From assembly GCF_003201875.1 (NCBI RefSeq), contig NZ_QJKD01000015.1:1-64000 (forward strand): a stretch of DNA of 64,000 bases. Reading direction: 5' to 3'. Numbering within the stretch: position 1 is the stretch's first letter; every line of letters begins with the position of its first letter. The stretch is from Hungatella effluvii (lineage in GTDB: Bacteria; Bacillota; Clostridia; Lachnospirales; Lachnospiraceae). Below are positions 26,858 through 35,719 of this stretch, piece by piece. The notes under the pieces were generated by a model that was not told the DNA's origin, did no database searches, and saw nothing but the letters and a program-made list of their open reading frames with translations. The translations under genes and the position numbers were made by a program.

Positions 26858-27105
26858 TTAATTTCCATCCTTCCTGTATCATTTCTTCCGCCGCGGTACG
26901 CAATCACACGATTCCGCCGCCGGGAATATTTGTCATGAAATAATTCATAGTCTCATTATATCGCACTCTCTTCTAAGTATGCAATGTTTTCTTTTGTGAC
27001 TAAGCCTCAAATCCTATTGAATTAAAAAATTACCTTTGGTAAAATAGAGGTGACGGAAGACGGGATTGATCCGGCTTACCTGGATTAAAAGAAAGGGTGA
27101 TTTTC

Positions 27106-27837
27106 ATGGCAAAAAAAACAGTGCTGGTTACGGGCGCTTCCAGAGGAATTGGAAAAGCCATTGCGGTAAAATTTGCAAAAAAAGGATATAATGTGGTAAT
27201 CAACTGCCTTCACAGCGAGGAGAGACTCCTGCAGACGAAAAAAGAGCTGGAATCGTATCAGATTTCCTGCCTCGCCTACATGGGAGACATGGGCGACATG
27301 GAGCAGTGCCGGATTCTGTTCGATCAGATCCGGAAGCAGTTTGGAACGCTTGACGTCCTGGTAAACAACGCGGGGATTTCCTATATCGGCCTCTTACAGG
27401 ACATGAGCACGGAATCCTGGGACCGGATCATACGGACCAATTTAACCTCGGTCTTCAACTGCTGCAAACTGGCCGTTCCCGGTATGGTGGAGAAGAAGCA
27501 GGGCAAGATCATCAACATTTCCTCCGTATGGGGCGTCTCCGGCGCTTCCTGCGAGGTCGCCTACTCAGCGACAAAGGGCGGAATCAACGCCTTCACTAAG
27601 GCGCTGGCCAAGGAACTGGCTCCCAGCAACGTCCAGGTGAACGCGGTTGCGTGCGGCGCCATCGATACGGAGATGAACCGTTTCCTGGAAGAGGACGAAC
27701 TCATCGCCCTGATCGAGGAGATTCCCGCCGGACGCCTTGGACAGGCGGAGGAAGTGGCCGATCTGGTCTACCACCTGGGATATAAGAATTCTTATCTGAC
27801 CGGTCAGATCATTGGGTTGGATGGAGGATGGATTTAG
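27106..27837 (+). CDS. SDR-family reductase (YmfI/FabG-like)
   Basis: 243-residue short-chain dehydrogenase: cofactor loop TGASRGIGKAIA, NNAG (NNAGISYIG), catalytic Ser in NISSVWG and YSATKGG (Tyr-Lys pair), and a C-terminal LTGQIIGLDGGW. In Firmicutes, similar single-gene SDRs are called elongation factor P 5-aminopentanone reductase (YmfI); FabG is the alternative, but no fab genes lie here. The start ATG at 27106 follows GAAAGGG; a GTG nine bases upstream is in frame. Own terminator follows. Confidence 0.85.
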   Translation: MAKKTVLVTGASRGIGKAIAVKFAKKGYNVVINCLHSEERLLQTKKELESYQISCLAYMGDMGDMEQCRILFDQIRKQFGTLDVLVNNAGISYIGLLQDMSTESWDRIIRTNLTSVFNCCKLAVPGMVEKKQGKIINISSVWGVSGASCEVAYSATKGGINAFTKALAKELAPSNVQVNAVACGAIDTEMNRFLEEDELIALIEEIPAGRLGQAEEVADLVYHLGYKNSYLTGQIIGLDGGWI

Positions 27838-27852
27838 AGGTGTAAGGGAAAA

Positions 27853-27892
27853 GGAGTACGGCGGCATATTATTTGCGCGGTACTCCTTTTTG
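27853..27892 (+). terminator. Terminator after the SDR gene
   Basis: GGAGTAC ... GTACTCC followed by five T's, 15 bases after the stop codon. Confidence 0.8.
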
Positions 27893-27914
27893 GTTAATTT
27901 TTATGTAACCCGTT

Positions 27915-28361
27915 TTACGCTAACTCCTTCTTTAAGTAAACCATATCCACAAGCTGTATCCCATCCTCAAACATCGGATGGTCATAGTTGTCTGTAAAAA
28001 AGTTATGAATCCTGTGAGAAAGGCAAAAACCATTCTTCTCGTAAAAATGCAGAATAAAAGGGAGATCGCCGGTTCCCACAATCATGGTCTTATACTTATC
28101 TTTATAAAATTCTGATATATACTGAATGAGCCTGCTGCCATATCCCTTACCGTGCCACGCTTCATATGTAGCGATATTTTTAAGTTCACATGTATCAGAG
28201 TTCTCCCCCGTGACCACGCATATGCTTTTCAAGCCGTTATCGTACAGGGCAAACAGATCTCCTCGTTCCAGATATTTATCTATCATGGATTCCTGCTCAT
28301 CCGCGAGCAGAAGCAAATCCATGAACTGTTTTTTATTTTCTTCTATGCGTTTAATTTCCAT
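27915..28361 (-). CDS. GNAT family N-acetyltransferase
   Basis: About 148 residues. Acetyl-CoA loop near [18 protein letters not shown] (about residues 68-85), then [13 protein letters not shown] typical of the last GNAT strand. The substrate is unknown; the C-terminal [19 protein letters not shown] is shared by several uncharacterised Firmicutes GNATs. The start chosen is the ATG after GAGGGAGTCC; a frame extension of four codons overlaps near the preceding stop. It directly follows the D-cysteine desulfhydrase-like gene (16-base gap) and is probably co-transcribed. Confidence 0.85.
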   Translation of the reverse strand: MEIKRIEENKKQFMDLLLLADEQESMIDKYLERGDLFALYDNGLKSICVVTGENSDTCELKNIATYEAWHGKGYGSRLIQYISEFYKDKYKTMIVGTGDLPFILHFYEKNGFCLSHRIHNFFTDNYDHPMFEDGIQLVDMVYLKKELA

Positions 28362-28377
28362 GGACTCCCTCATAAAC

Positions 28378-29442
28378 TCATTTGCTTAAGTCTCCAAGTA
28401 TCTCCTTCTCCGCAAATAACGCTGTGGCCCCGCCCGTATGCCAGAACACCACATTACTTCCTGCCGGAACCTTTCCGGTCCTGATGTAATCCAGCATGCC
28501 CGCAAAGGCTTTTCCCGTATAGACCGGGTCTGTGAGAAGCCCTTCCTTCACCGCCAGAAGCTTAATCGCCTCGGACGCCGCCTCGTTGGGAATCTCATAG
28601 CCGGGCAGATAATAGTTTAAATCTGTGCAAATATCCCGCTCCGCATCCACCGTGATTCCGGCTCCGATCAGCTTTAGGCTCTCATTGGCCAGAGCGGCCG
28701 TTCGCTTCGGATACTCCGGGTCCTTGGCGCTGACATTGATGGAAATGATCCCGGTCTCAGAACCGACCAGGTTCCGTCCTGCAGCCAGACCAGCCATCGT
28801 ACCGCCGGTTCCGGTAGCATGGAAGACGTAATCGGCCTGGATATCCATGGCGGACAGCTGCTTCTCCAGCTCCACGTATCCCTCGATGAATCCCACAGAC
28901 CCCACCGGACTGGCTCCGCCCATGGGTACCTCATAGCAGACGTGTCTGCCGGCTTCCTTATTTAAGCGGGCCATGTGTTCTCTCGCAAGAAAGACGGCCC
29001 GGTCTTCCGCCTCTTCCTCTGTCTCTCCCGCCTGAATCTCCACGATGTGAACCTCGGCGTCCATGATGCGGTCCAGAAGCAGGTTAGCCCTCAGATCATC
29101 CTCATCCGGCTTCACAATGGCGACCAGATACAGCACCGGTTTTAAACCGCAGCGCCGGCACGCGGCGGCCGTTTGCATGGCGTGGTTTGACTGGGTCGCC
29201 CCAAAGGTGAAGACGTACTCACAGCCGCGGCTCATGGCGTCCCCCATCAGATACTGGAGTTTGCGCACCTTATTTCCCCCGAACAGGCTCATGCCGGTAA
29301 AATCGTCACGCTTGATATAGAGGTTTACTCCCAGTTCCTTCGAAAGCCGGTCCAGCCGGTAAAACGGCGTCGGGAAAAATCCCAGTTCCGCCTTGGGAAG
29401 TTTTTCAAATAATTTCTCCGCTTCTTTTGCTGTCATACTCAT
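28378..29442 (-). CDS. dcyD: PLP-dependent D-cysteine desulfhydrase / ACC deaminase family enzyme
   Basis: 354 residues, fold-type II PLP enzyme. The PLP lysine lies in [14 protein letters not shown] (about residue 57), followed by [20 protein letters not shown] (Ser/Asn phosphate and substrate contact) and the glycine loop [11 protein letters not shown]. These match DcyD (D-cysteine to pyruvate, sulfide, ammonia); ACC deaminase is the alternative within the same family. The N-terminus [15 protein letters not shown] is typical. GGAAGGAGC lies before the ATG. The upstream palindromic element B separates it from the MATE gene. Confidence 0.85.
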   Translation of the reverse strand: MSMTAKEAEKLFEKLPKAELGFFPTPFYRLDRLSKELGVNLYIKRDDFTGMSLFGGNKVRKLQYLMGDAMSRGCEYVFTFGATQSNHAMQTAAACRRCGLKPVLYLVAIVKPDEDDLRANLLLDRIMDAEVHIVEIQAGETEEEAEDRAVFLAREHMARLNKEAGRHVCYEVPMGGASPVGSVGFIEGYVELEKQLSAMDIQADYVFHATGTGGTMAGLAAGRNLVGSETGIISINVSAKDPEYPKRTAALANESLKLIGAGITVDAERDICTDLNYYLPGYEIPNEAASEAIKLLAVKEGLLTDPVYTGKAFAGMLDYIRTGKVPAGSNVVFWHTGGATALFAEKEILGDLSK

Positions 29443-29464
29443 TGCTTTTTTGCTCCTTCCATTT

Positions 29465-29630
29465 TAGCACTGCATTGCGCAATAAACTGTAAATATAGCA
29501 CCCGCTATCTACGCCAGGAGCACGTCCGCAAAGCTAATCGTAGCGTCCACTACGCCGTCGCTTTGCAGACGCACACCTGACGCAGATATCAGGCACTCTA
29601 TTCACATTTTATTACGCAATGCAATGCTAG
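29465..29630. repeat. Long palindromic element, family B, copy 2
   Basis: Same architecture as 1428-1592: imperfect terminal inverted repeats built on GCATTGCG, an internal CTATCTACGCCAGGAGCACG shared almost exactly with copy 1, and a GACGCACACCTGACGCAGAT right half. The right arm encodes the last residues and stop of the MATE transporter. 166 bases against 165 in copy 1. Confidence 0.85.
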
Positions 29631-30984
29631 CAATAATCTTTTTAAAAGATACGCTGAACATGGCCACGGTAACACAAACAGCGCAGAAATCTGCGACCGG
29701 TTCGGCTAAGAACACGCCCATAGTCTTATTCTCCATAAAACGCGGAAGAATAAAGATCAGCGGGATCAGTAAAAATACCTTGCGCAGCAGAGCCAGAAAT
29801 ACGGATACTTTGGCATTTCCCAGCGCAATAAAGGTCTGCTGGCAGGCCACCTGTGCACCGAACATCAGGGAAACCGCCATATAAATCCGGATCGCCCAGC
29901 GCGTATATTCCGTCAGCGCTGCATCGCTGGTAAAAATCATGATGAAAATCTGCGGGAAGAACATGGACAGCGCCCACAGAAGCGTGGAATAGCCAATACA
30001 GCAGAGGAACAGGATCTTAAACGTCTTCTTCACGCGGTCCGCGCTGCCAGCCCCGTAGTTAAAGCTGACGATGGGCTGGGAGCCCTGGGTCAGTCCCTGA
30101 AGAGGAAGCATGGAAAACTGCATGACACTGCTCAGTATCGTCATGGCGCCTACCGCCACGTCTCCGCCGTAGCGAAGCAGGGATGAATTGAAGCAGACGG
30201 ACAGGATGCTTTCCGTAAACGCCATGATAAACGGCGATGTTCCCAATGCCATACAGGGAAGAATAATGCCTGCCTCCAGCTTCAGGCTCTTCTTTTTGAT
30301 GCGCAGCGAGCTCTTCTCCGAAGTGAGGAAGCGCAGCACCCAGATGGAGGAGACCGCCTGGGAAAGAATTGTCGCCAGCGCGGCTCCCTTCACGCCCATA
30401 TTCAGACCGAATATAAAGACAGGGTCCAGAATGATGTTGCAGACAGCTCCGATCAGCACGGTATACATGCTGGTCTTGGCATAGCCCTGGGCAGTGATAA
30501 ATGCATTCAGCCCCAGCGCCAGCTGTACGAAAATGGTTCCCAGCGCATATATCTTCATGTAATCCCAGGCATACCCGATCGTATTTTCACTGGCGCCGAA
30601 CAACAGCAGGATGGAACGCCCGCAGAACAGGAAGACCGCAGTCAGGATCAGGGCAAGTACCACCAGCATCGTGGTACAGTTACCCAGAATCTTCTCCGCC
30701 TTCTCCTTCTCATTTCTCCCCATCATGATGGAGGACCGCGGCGCGCCTCCCATGCTGATAAAATAGGCAAATGCGGTGATCGCCATGATAACCGGCATCG
30801 TAACGCCGACTCCCGTCAGGGCTGCCGCTCCGACTCCGGGAATATGGCCGATATACATACGGTCAACCATGTTGTACATAACATTGATCACCTGTGCCGC
30901 AATAGCGGGCATAGACAGCCGGAAAAGCAGCTTTCCGACGCTCTCGGTCCCCAGTTCATTCTCTTTTCCTTTTTTTGGTTCCAT
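29602..30984 (-). CDS. MATE family efflux transporter
   Basis: 460-residue, 12-helix inner-membrane antiporter of the MATE superfamily. Marks: SVGKLLFRLSMPAIAAQVINVMY with a conserved N-terminus, GVGVTMPVIM, and the internal repeat half (QGSQPIVSFNYGAGSADRVKK). Exports cationic drugs or metabolites by Na+ or H+ exchange. It begins immediately after the marR stop codon, so the two form an operon driven by the promoter at 31479-31507. The last nine residues (SIALRNKM plus stop) are encoded by palindromic element B. Confidence 0.93.
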   Translation of the reverse strand: MEPKKGKENELGTESVGKLLFRLSMPAIAAQVINVMYNMVDRMYIGHIPGVGAAALTGVGVTMPVIMAITAFAYFISMGGAPRSSIMMGRNEKEKAEKILGNCTTMLVVLALILTAVFLFCGRSILLLFGASENTIGYAWDYMKIYALGTIFVQLALGLNAFITAQGYAKTSMYTVLIGAVCNIILDPVFIFGLNMGVKGAALATILSQAVSSIWVLRFLTSEKSSLRIKKKSLKLEAGIILPCMALGTSPFIMAFTESILSVCFNSSLLRYGGDVAVGAMTILSSVMQFSMLPLQGLTQGSQPIVSFNYGAGSADRVKKTFKILFLCCIGYSTLLWALSMFFPQIFIMIFTSDAALTEYTRWAIRIYMAVSLMFGAQVACQQTFIALGNAKVSVFLALLRKVFLLIPLIFILPRFMENKTMGVFLAEPVADFCAVCVTVAMFSVSFKKIIASIALRNKM

Positions 30985-31431
30985 TTATTTCATTCCTTTC
31001 AAGATATTGTCAAGATTCTGATTGATTACTTTAGTCGTACGCGCCATGGCCTCCATATCTTCCCGCGGTACGCCATCATACAGCTTTCCTGCAAATTCCT
31101 GGCGGCATTTTCTGAGTCTCGTCACAATGTCGTCGCTTTTCTCCGTCAGGGACAGATGAATGAGTCTCCTGTCCTTTAAATCCTTTCCCGCCTTTAGATA
31201 GCCTCTCTCGCACAGTGTCTCCACGGATTTCGCCACAAGCCCCTTGGAAATATTGCGGAAATGAGCGATATCCGACGCGCTGTCATAACCGGGATTGTTG
31301 GCCAGAAACATCAGTACCACAATTTCGTTGGGAGTAAAACAGTATTCCGCCACTTCCAGGGCACACAATTTCCTGTATACCTTGTCTATCTTTGCATAGT
31401 AGGCAAAGTAGCCCTCATCTTTCTGCTCCAT
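30985..31431 (-). CDS. MarR family transcriptional regulator
   Basis: 148-residue winged-helix dimer: dimer helices at both ends, recognition region SDIAHFRNISKGLVAKSVETL (about residues 57-76, here ending within 20 residues as ISKGLVAKSVETL) and the wing with DLKDRRLIHLSLT. It lies directly upstream of the MATE gene and probably represses the operon and responds to an exported compound. Two TTCA-N4-TGAA-type repeats lie just downstream of its -10. Confidence 0.93.
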   Translation of the reverse strand: MEQKDEGYFAYYAKIDKVYRKLCALEVAEYCFTPNEIVVLMFLANNPGYDSASDIAHFRNISKGLVAKSVETLCERGYLKAGKDLKDRRLIHLSLTEKSDDIVTRLRKCRQEFAGKLYDGVPREDMEAMARTTKVINQNLDNILKGMK

Positions 31432-31451
31432 GATTTCACCTTTCTAATATT

Positions 31452-31507
31452 GTTCATTTTTGAACTGTTCACTTTTGAATTATATACAAGAAATTCTCTT
31501 CTGTCAA
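31452..31507 (-). promoter_or_regulatory. marR-MATE promoter with overlapping MarR operator
   Basis: Consensus promoter on the minus strand: TTGACA (31502-31507), 17 bases, TATAAT (31479-31484). Two repeats GTTCATTTTTGAAC (31452-31465) and GTTCACTTTTGAAT (31467-31480) abut or overlap the -10, placed to block transcription when MarR binds. Confidence 0.75.
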
Positions 31508-31508
31508 G

Positions 31509-31570
31509 GAAAAAGACCCCGCCTTCCCGATACGGCCCATAAGCGAGGCTTCCACCGGGAAGACAGAGTC
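31509..31570 (-). terminator. Terminator of the UPF0339 gene
   Basis: Minus-strand stem GACTCTGTCTTCCCG/CGGGAAGGCGGGGTC with mismatches, then TTTTTCC. It lies immediately upstream of the marR promoter and insulates it. Confidence 0.7.
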
Positions 31571-31587
31571 TTCCTGTCACTGCTGTT

Positions 31588-31965
31588 TTATTGTATTTCG
31601 TCCATCTCCACTTCCGCGCTCGGGGCGTTTACCCTGACGCTGCGGATTCCGTTCCGGCAGCTGGCCTTCGCGGTGTATGCCTGGGATTCCAGGATCATCT
31701 GCCCGCTCTTTTCAAGGAGCCGGAAGCAGTATCCCCCCTTCTGCTCCTGGTAAATCTCAAATTTCGGATTCTTCTGTGCCAGATATCCTCTGACGGTCTG
31801 ATCTTCAATCTTCGCCGCCTCTGCGCACCGAATCACACTCTCGATTCCGTCCACGCATGCATCCTTTTTCGTATAGATCTCCGATGTCCCGATCGTCTCC
31901 CCGTTGGCGGCTTTTAAATGAAAATCGTAGCCGGAGTTTTTCCTGTAGATTACAAATTTCCCCAT
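31588..31965 (-). CDS. UPF0339 / DUF1508 family protein (two repeats)
   Basis: 125 residues made of two DUF1508 repeats: FVIYRKNSGYDFHLKAANGE (about residues 4-23) and FEIYQEQKGGYCFRLLEKSG (about 70-89), each followed by a YT-K-x-C-x-GI-SV ending. Tandem copies are typical of this small, YegP-like family. Function is unknown; associations with stress responses have been reported for some members. Separate terminator downstream. Confidence 0.88.
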   Translation of the reverse strand: MGKFVIYRKNSGYDFHLKAANGETIGTSEIYTKKDACVDGIESVIRCAEAAKIEDQTVRGYLAQKNPKFEIYQEQKGGYCFRLLEKSGQMILESQAYTAKASCRNGIRSVRVNAPSAEVEMDEIQ

Positions 31966-32088
31966 TACTGGACCCTCTTTCGTCCTTTTTTATGGGGATT
32001 ATAGCATACGTGAGCGAAGGCCAGCATCAATTTACAGAAAACAGCTTATTTTTACCATTTTGTTATCTTCCGCCCCTCGGAACAACTG

Positions 32089-32760
32089 TCACTCAGTGAC
32101 AGGTATACCGCCTCTGTCGATTCCCCATACCTTTCGCATTTCCATCAGCCGGTCAACCTGGCTTCCGTTCAGAGTACCGCTGCTTCCCAGCATTCTCAAA
32201 TACAGCTGAATTCTGGCGCACTGTTCCACGGATTCCATGAAATAAAAAGACTGGTAAACATCTTTCCCCCAACTCAGCGCCCCATGATTAGCCAGAAGCA
32301 CGGCGTTGTAATCATGAATAAACGGGGCAATGGATTCCGGTACTTCTTCAGTTCCCGGAAGGGCGTACGGTGCAACCGGGACCACCCCCACTGCCATCAC
32401 GGCTTCCGTTAGAATTGCCCGGTTTAAGGGAATTCCTGCCGCCGAAAACGCGGTCGCAAACGGAGGATGGAGATGCGTAACACCATGAATCTCCGGATCC
32501 TCCCGGTAGATTCTCAAATGCATCTTCATCTCTGAGGAAGGTTTCCCCTCTGTCAAAACTCTGCCGTCCAGCGATACCTTCACCATCATATCGTCCGTCA
32601 TATACCCTTTGGAGACACCGGAGGGAGTAATCAGAATCGTATCCGCTGAAATCCTGCAGCTGATATTGCCGTCATTGGCCGCAACATAGGCACGCTCATA
32701 AGAACGCCTTCCCAGGTCTGTCAGTACGCTCCTGGCTTCTTTTTCTGTCATATACCCCAT
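32089..32760 (-). CDS. Class II aldolase (L-fuculose-phosphate aldolase type)
   Basis: 223 residues, zinc-dependent aldolase/adducin fold. Marks: NDGNISCRI, ITPSGVSKGYM, SSEMKMHLRIY (catalytic Glu in SSE), THLHPPFATAF (metal His-x-His) and LLANHGALSWG (third His). FucA-type enzymes cleave ketose-1-phosphates to dihydroxyacetone phosphate and an aldehyde. Its operon contains an MtnA-family isomerase and a nucleoside phosphorylase, so 5-deoxyribulose-1-phosphate or 5-methylthioribulose-1-phosphate is the likely substrate. Last gene of a large operon; the stop lies in a CTGTCAC/GTGACAG palindrome. Confidence 0.9.
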   Translation of the reverse strand: MGYMTEKEARSVLTDLGRRSYERAYVAANDGNISCRISADTILITPSGVSKGYMTDDMMVKVSLDGRVLTEGKPSSEMKMHLRIYREDPEIHGVTHLHPPFATAFSAAGIPLNRAILTEAVMAVGVVPVAPYALPGTEEVPESIAPFIHDYNAVLLANHGALSWGKDVYQSFYFMESVEQCARIQLYLRMLGSSGTLNGSQVDRLMEMRKVWGIDRGGIPVTE

Positions 32761-32762
32761 AC

Positions 32763-33386
32763 TTACTGCCCTCCCATTTCTATTACATCCTTATTTCTTC
32801 TGAATCGTCCGATCAGCTCAATGGTGAACTGGATCATATAACCATTTACCAGCATGGAGACCACCGTGGCGCCTCCCAGCTTTCCTCCCAGAAGAAAACC
32901 GGTGATGGAAAGCAGAATATCGATGGTTATTCTTGTCACATTGACATTCTTTTTGAGCTTTCCGGATAAATACATCATCATAGCATCCATTCCTGCCTCA
33001 CCAAGCCCCGCCGCCACATACGTCCCGATCCCCACACCCAAGAGAATCAGACCAGCCAGCAGGCACAAAAGGCGCCCCGCCGCAGTTCCTTCTCCGGTAC
33101 AGATCACCGGGGAAAACCACTTGATAAATGCACCTACCAGCACGCTGTTTAAGATAGAACCGATTCCGATTCGCTTCCTGTCGATAAAGAACAGAAGGAT
33201 AATGATGGAAATCATCAGTACCTGAGATGTGGTTCCCAGAGACAGGTGCAGAACGCGTCCCAGCCCCGCCTGAAACAGTGACAGCGGGTCCAGTCCAAAG
33301 TCTGCCTGGACAAACAGATCAATGCTGGCTCCCATCATCATGGAACCAACGATGACCATCAGAATTTCTTTCCATTTTTTAATCAT
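32763..33386 (-). CDS. YczE/YyaS/YitT-like membrane protein
   Basis: 207 residues with about six membrane segments. N-terminal WKEILMVIVGSMMMGASIDLFVQADFGLDP resembles YczE-type proteins (shown in part). No solute or enzyme signature is visible. It sits between the aldolase and the cupin in the nucleoside operon, two bases from the aldolase gene, so it is expected to be co-expressed; its role could be efflux of an end product such as an aldehyde, but this is only inference. Confidence 0.7.
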   Translation of the reverse strand: MIKKWKEILMVIVGSMMMGASIDLFVQADFGLDPLSLFQAGLGRVLHLSLGTTSQVLMISIIILLFFIDRKRIGIGSILNSVLVGAFIKWFSPVICTGEGTAAGRLLCLLAGLILLGVGIGTYVAAGLGEAGMDAMMMYLSGKLKKNVNVTRITIDILLSITGFLLGGKLGGATVVSMLVNGYMIQFTIELIGRFRRNKDVIEMGGQ

Positions 33387-33395
33387 ATCGTGTCC

Positions 33396-33878
33396 TCATC
33401 GCGCAATGGCTTCGCCGCAGCGCCGTCTGATGGCAGCTTCAGCGTCCGGATATCCGGCGCACAGCGTTTCCATATCACCATGTTCGTAATCCTCCGGCAG
33501 ATACGCCGGGGCCATCGTCGTTCCCGCCAGACAGTATTTCCCGCCGTGAGCCACAACCGACCCCTGCCATACGCCTGCCGGGACACGAAACTGCGGGACT
33601 TCCCCATCAGACAGACGTGTCCCCAGAACTTTGATCTCCGATGTTCCATCCGGATACAGGAGAAGAAGCTCCAGCCCATCCCCCATATAGTAATGGTAGA
33701 TTTCATCGGTTTTCAGCCTGTGCATATGGGAAAAGGAGTGTTCCGTCAAAAGATAGTAGATGGAGCTGTAAGACTCCCTTCCTGCAGCGTCCTTCTCACC
33801 GGCATAGAGATACCGGTACATGCCGCCTTCTCCAGTAAGCGGTACGAGTTTCAGTTCCTTAATTATGGATTCTATCAT
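33396..33878 (-). CDS. Cupin (DUF985) family protein
   Basis: About 160 residues: single cupin barrel with SSIYYLLTEHSFSHMHRLKTDEI and YYMGDGLELLLLYPDG, a DUF985 (cupin_5) pattern with one possible metal ligand set His/His/Glu. The start MIESIIKELKLVPL overlaps the Gfo/Idh stop as ATGA. It may isomerise or bind a sugar. In this operon it is the gene least explained by nucleoside breakdown. Confidence 0.8.
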   Translation of the reverse strand: MIESIIKELKLVPLTGEGGMYRYLYAGEKDAAGRESYSSIYYLLTEHSFSHMHRLKTDEIYHYYMGDGLELLLLYPDGTSEIKVLGTRLSDGEVPQFRVPAGVWQGSVVAHGGKYCLAGTTMAPAYLPEDYEHGDMETLCAGYPDAEAAIRRRCGEAIAR

Positions 33879-34954
33879 TCGACCATAACCCACTTTCCAT
33901 TCGAATCCGCACTCTCAAGCATCGCATTACAGAGCTTCACAATATCCCTTCCCTCAAAAAAGGTAGGATAAACCGGTGCTTCCGACACACAGCCCCGCTT
34001 TACATCATCATAAAAGCTGTCCACAAGACTTCGGAAGGTATCCATAAAACCGTTGCCAAAACCGAAGATCTCCGAGTTCACACCGCTTCCCTTGACAGCT
34101 GTGTTCAGGATATTGTTGTCCTCTGAATTCCACCACAGATTCTTCTTTTCTCCTGTCACCTCCAGGGTGATCCGGTTGATTCTGCCCTGGGACACTTCTG
34201 ATAAGAGCACCGTTCCGATCGCTCCATTGTCAAATTTCAAATTAATGGCTGCCGCATCTTCGGAGCAGACCTCCATCGTCTCCGTCCGTGTTCCATCTCC
34301 GGAATCCGGATACATAATACGGTCTTCCACATACCGGTTCGGGTAAAAACGCCCGAAGTTAGCGGAAAGCGCCTTCACCTTCCGGCCGGAAATATACTGG
34401 GCAATATCCAGCCAGTGCGTCCCGATCTCCGTCACTGCGCGCATACGGCCCGCCAGAACCGTGTTGTATCGCCAGTCCACAGGCGCAGGAAATGCATTGA
34501 ACTCCTGCAAATAGTTACCGTGGATCACATTCACACGGCCGAATTCTTCCGATTCCACCAGTTTTCTTGCCTTCTGACATGCCATATGGAATCTGACGTT
34601 AAAATTAATTGCGCAGACCACTCCGCACTCTTTCGCACGCCTGGCCAGTTCCTCCGCCTGGCTGTCCTCAAAGCACAGAGGTTTTTCGCACAGCACGTTC
34701 TTCTTATGGTCCAGAAGCTTCATAACCATATCGTAATGGAGGTTCGGCGGTGTGCACACATGGACGGTTGTAATCTCATCATCGAAAAGAATGGAAGAAT
34801 CCGTTCCCCACTTTTCAATGGAGAATTCTTCGGCAAATGCCTTTGCCTTCTCCTCACTGACATCGACGATAGCTCCTATTAAAATTCCGCTGGCCTTCAG
34901 CGCTTCCGCATGGGTGTGGGCAATGTTGCCGGCTCCCCAGATTCCTGTCTTCAT
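33875..34954 (-). CDS. Gfo/Idh/MocA family oxidoreductase
   Basis: 359 residues: N-terminal Rossmann loop GIWGAGNIAHTHAEALKASG, the family EKP motif CEKPLCF with Lys catalytic (about residue 95-100), and a C-terminal alpha/beta domain with VTEIGTHWLDIAQYISG, containing the conserved GxHxxD-type segment. NAD(P)-dependent oxidation or epimerisation of a sugar or sugar phosphate. It follows the phosphorylase by 14 bases and overlaps the cupin gene; the substrate is unknown but is probably a product of the imported nucleoside sugar. Confidence 0.88.
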   Translation of the reverse strand: MKTGIWGAGNIAHTHAEALKASGILIGAIVDVSEEKAKAFAEEFSIEKWGTDSSILFDDEITTVHVCTPPNLHYDMVMKLLDHKKNVLCEKPLCFEDSQAEELARRAKECGVVCAINFNVRFHMACQKARKLVESEEFGRVNVIHGNYLQEFNAFPAPVDWRYNTVLAGRMRAVTEIGTHWLDIAQYISGRKVKALSANFGRFYPNRYVEDRIMYPDSGDGTRTETMEVCSEDAAAINLKFDNGAIGTVLLSEVSQGRINRITLEVTGEKKNLWWNSEDNNILNTAVKGSGVNSEIFGFGNGFMDTFRSLVDSFYDDVKRGCVSEAPVYPTFFEGRDIVKLCNAMLESADSNGKWVMVE

Positions 34955-34968
34955 ATGATTCTGCCTCC

Positions 34969-35700
34969 TTATACTTCCACCTTAATAATACTTTCCAGCG
35001 CAATTGTAATCTCATCTTCCACGGCCTTCGCCATCTTCTCCGGATAGTGATCAAACTCCTCGGAGCCTACAAATTCGAAGCATGGGCCATCTGCCGCTAC
35101 AATACAGCCGGATTTTATGCCTCTTACCGATGCGATAACAAAGAGGACCGATGCTTCATTTTCCATAGCCAGAACTCCGGCTTCCGAAAACAGCCGGTTA
35201 TTTGTAGGCATCAGACCGGTATAGAACAGACCCGATGTCGTGATGATTCCGGTTCTCGCTTCCGGATTAATTTCCTTTGCCGCTTCCTGCATGGCCGCTA
35301 CCACATCCATGGACGCTATCGCCGGATAGGAAATCGGAATAAACTGAGGAGTGATTCCGTCGTCCCGGCACGCGGCCGTGGCGATAATCAGCGCTCCCTG
35401 GGGCATATCTTTCTGTAAAGTTCCACAGGTTCCAACACGGATAATGACTTTTGCTCCGCCCAGAATCAGTCCTTCAAAGCTTACAGATGCTCCGTTTCCC
35501 CCCACGCCATGGGATGATACCGTCACAGGCACTCCCTTGTAGGTTCCGTTAAAGGTCCAGTATTCCCGGCTCTTTGCTACTACTTCCACGTTTTCCAGCC
35601 GTTTTGATATCTTTTCCGCCCGGGCGGGATCACCGCAGGCGATGACTCTCTCTGCAATTTTGTTATAGGGAATATCTATAATTGGTACAATCTTCTCCAT
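34969..35700 (-). CDS. Nucleoside phosphorylase (PNP/UDP type)
   Basis: 243 residues, NP-I family: GDPARAEKIS (phosphate loop GDPxR), IRVGTCGTLQKDMPQG, and LAMENEASVLFVIA (sugar-binding MExE). Cleaves nucleosides to base and pentose-1-phosphate. Resembles uridine phosphorylase/DeoD more than MTA nucleosidase, and phosphorolysis is consistent with the pentose-1-phosphate isomerase in the operon. The base specificity cannot be told from the sequence. Confidence 0.88.
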   Translation of the reverse strand: MEKIVPIIDIPYNKIAERVIACGDPARAEKISKRLENVEVVAKSREYWTFNGTYKGVPVTVSSHGVGGNGASVSFEGLILGGAKVIIRVGTCGTLQKDMPQGALIIATAACRDDGITPQFIPISYPAIASMDVVAAMQEAAKEINPEARTGIITTSGLFYTGLMPTNNRLFSEAGVLAMENEASVLFVIASVRGIKSGCIVAADGPCFEFVGSEEFDHYPEKMAKAVEDEITIALESIIKVEV

Positions 35701-35719
35701 TTTTTATCTTCCTTTCTCA

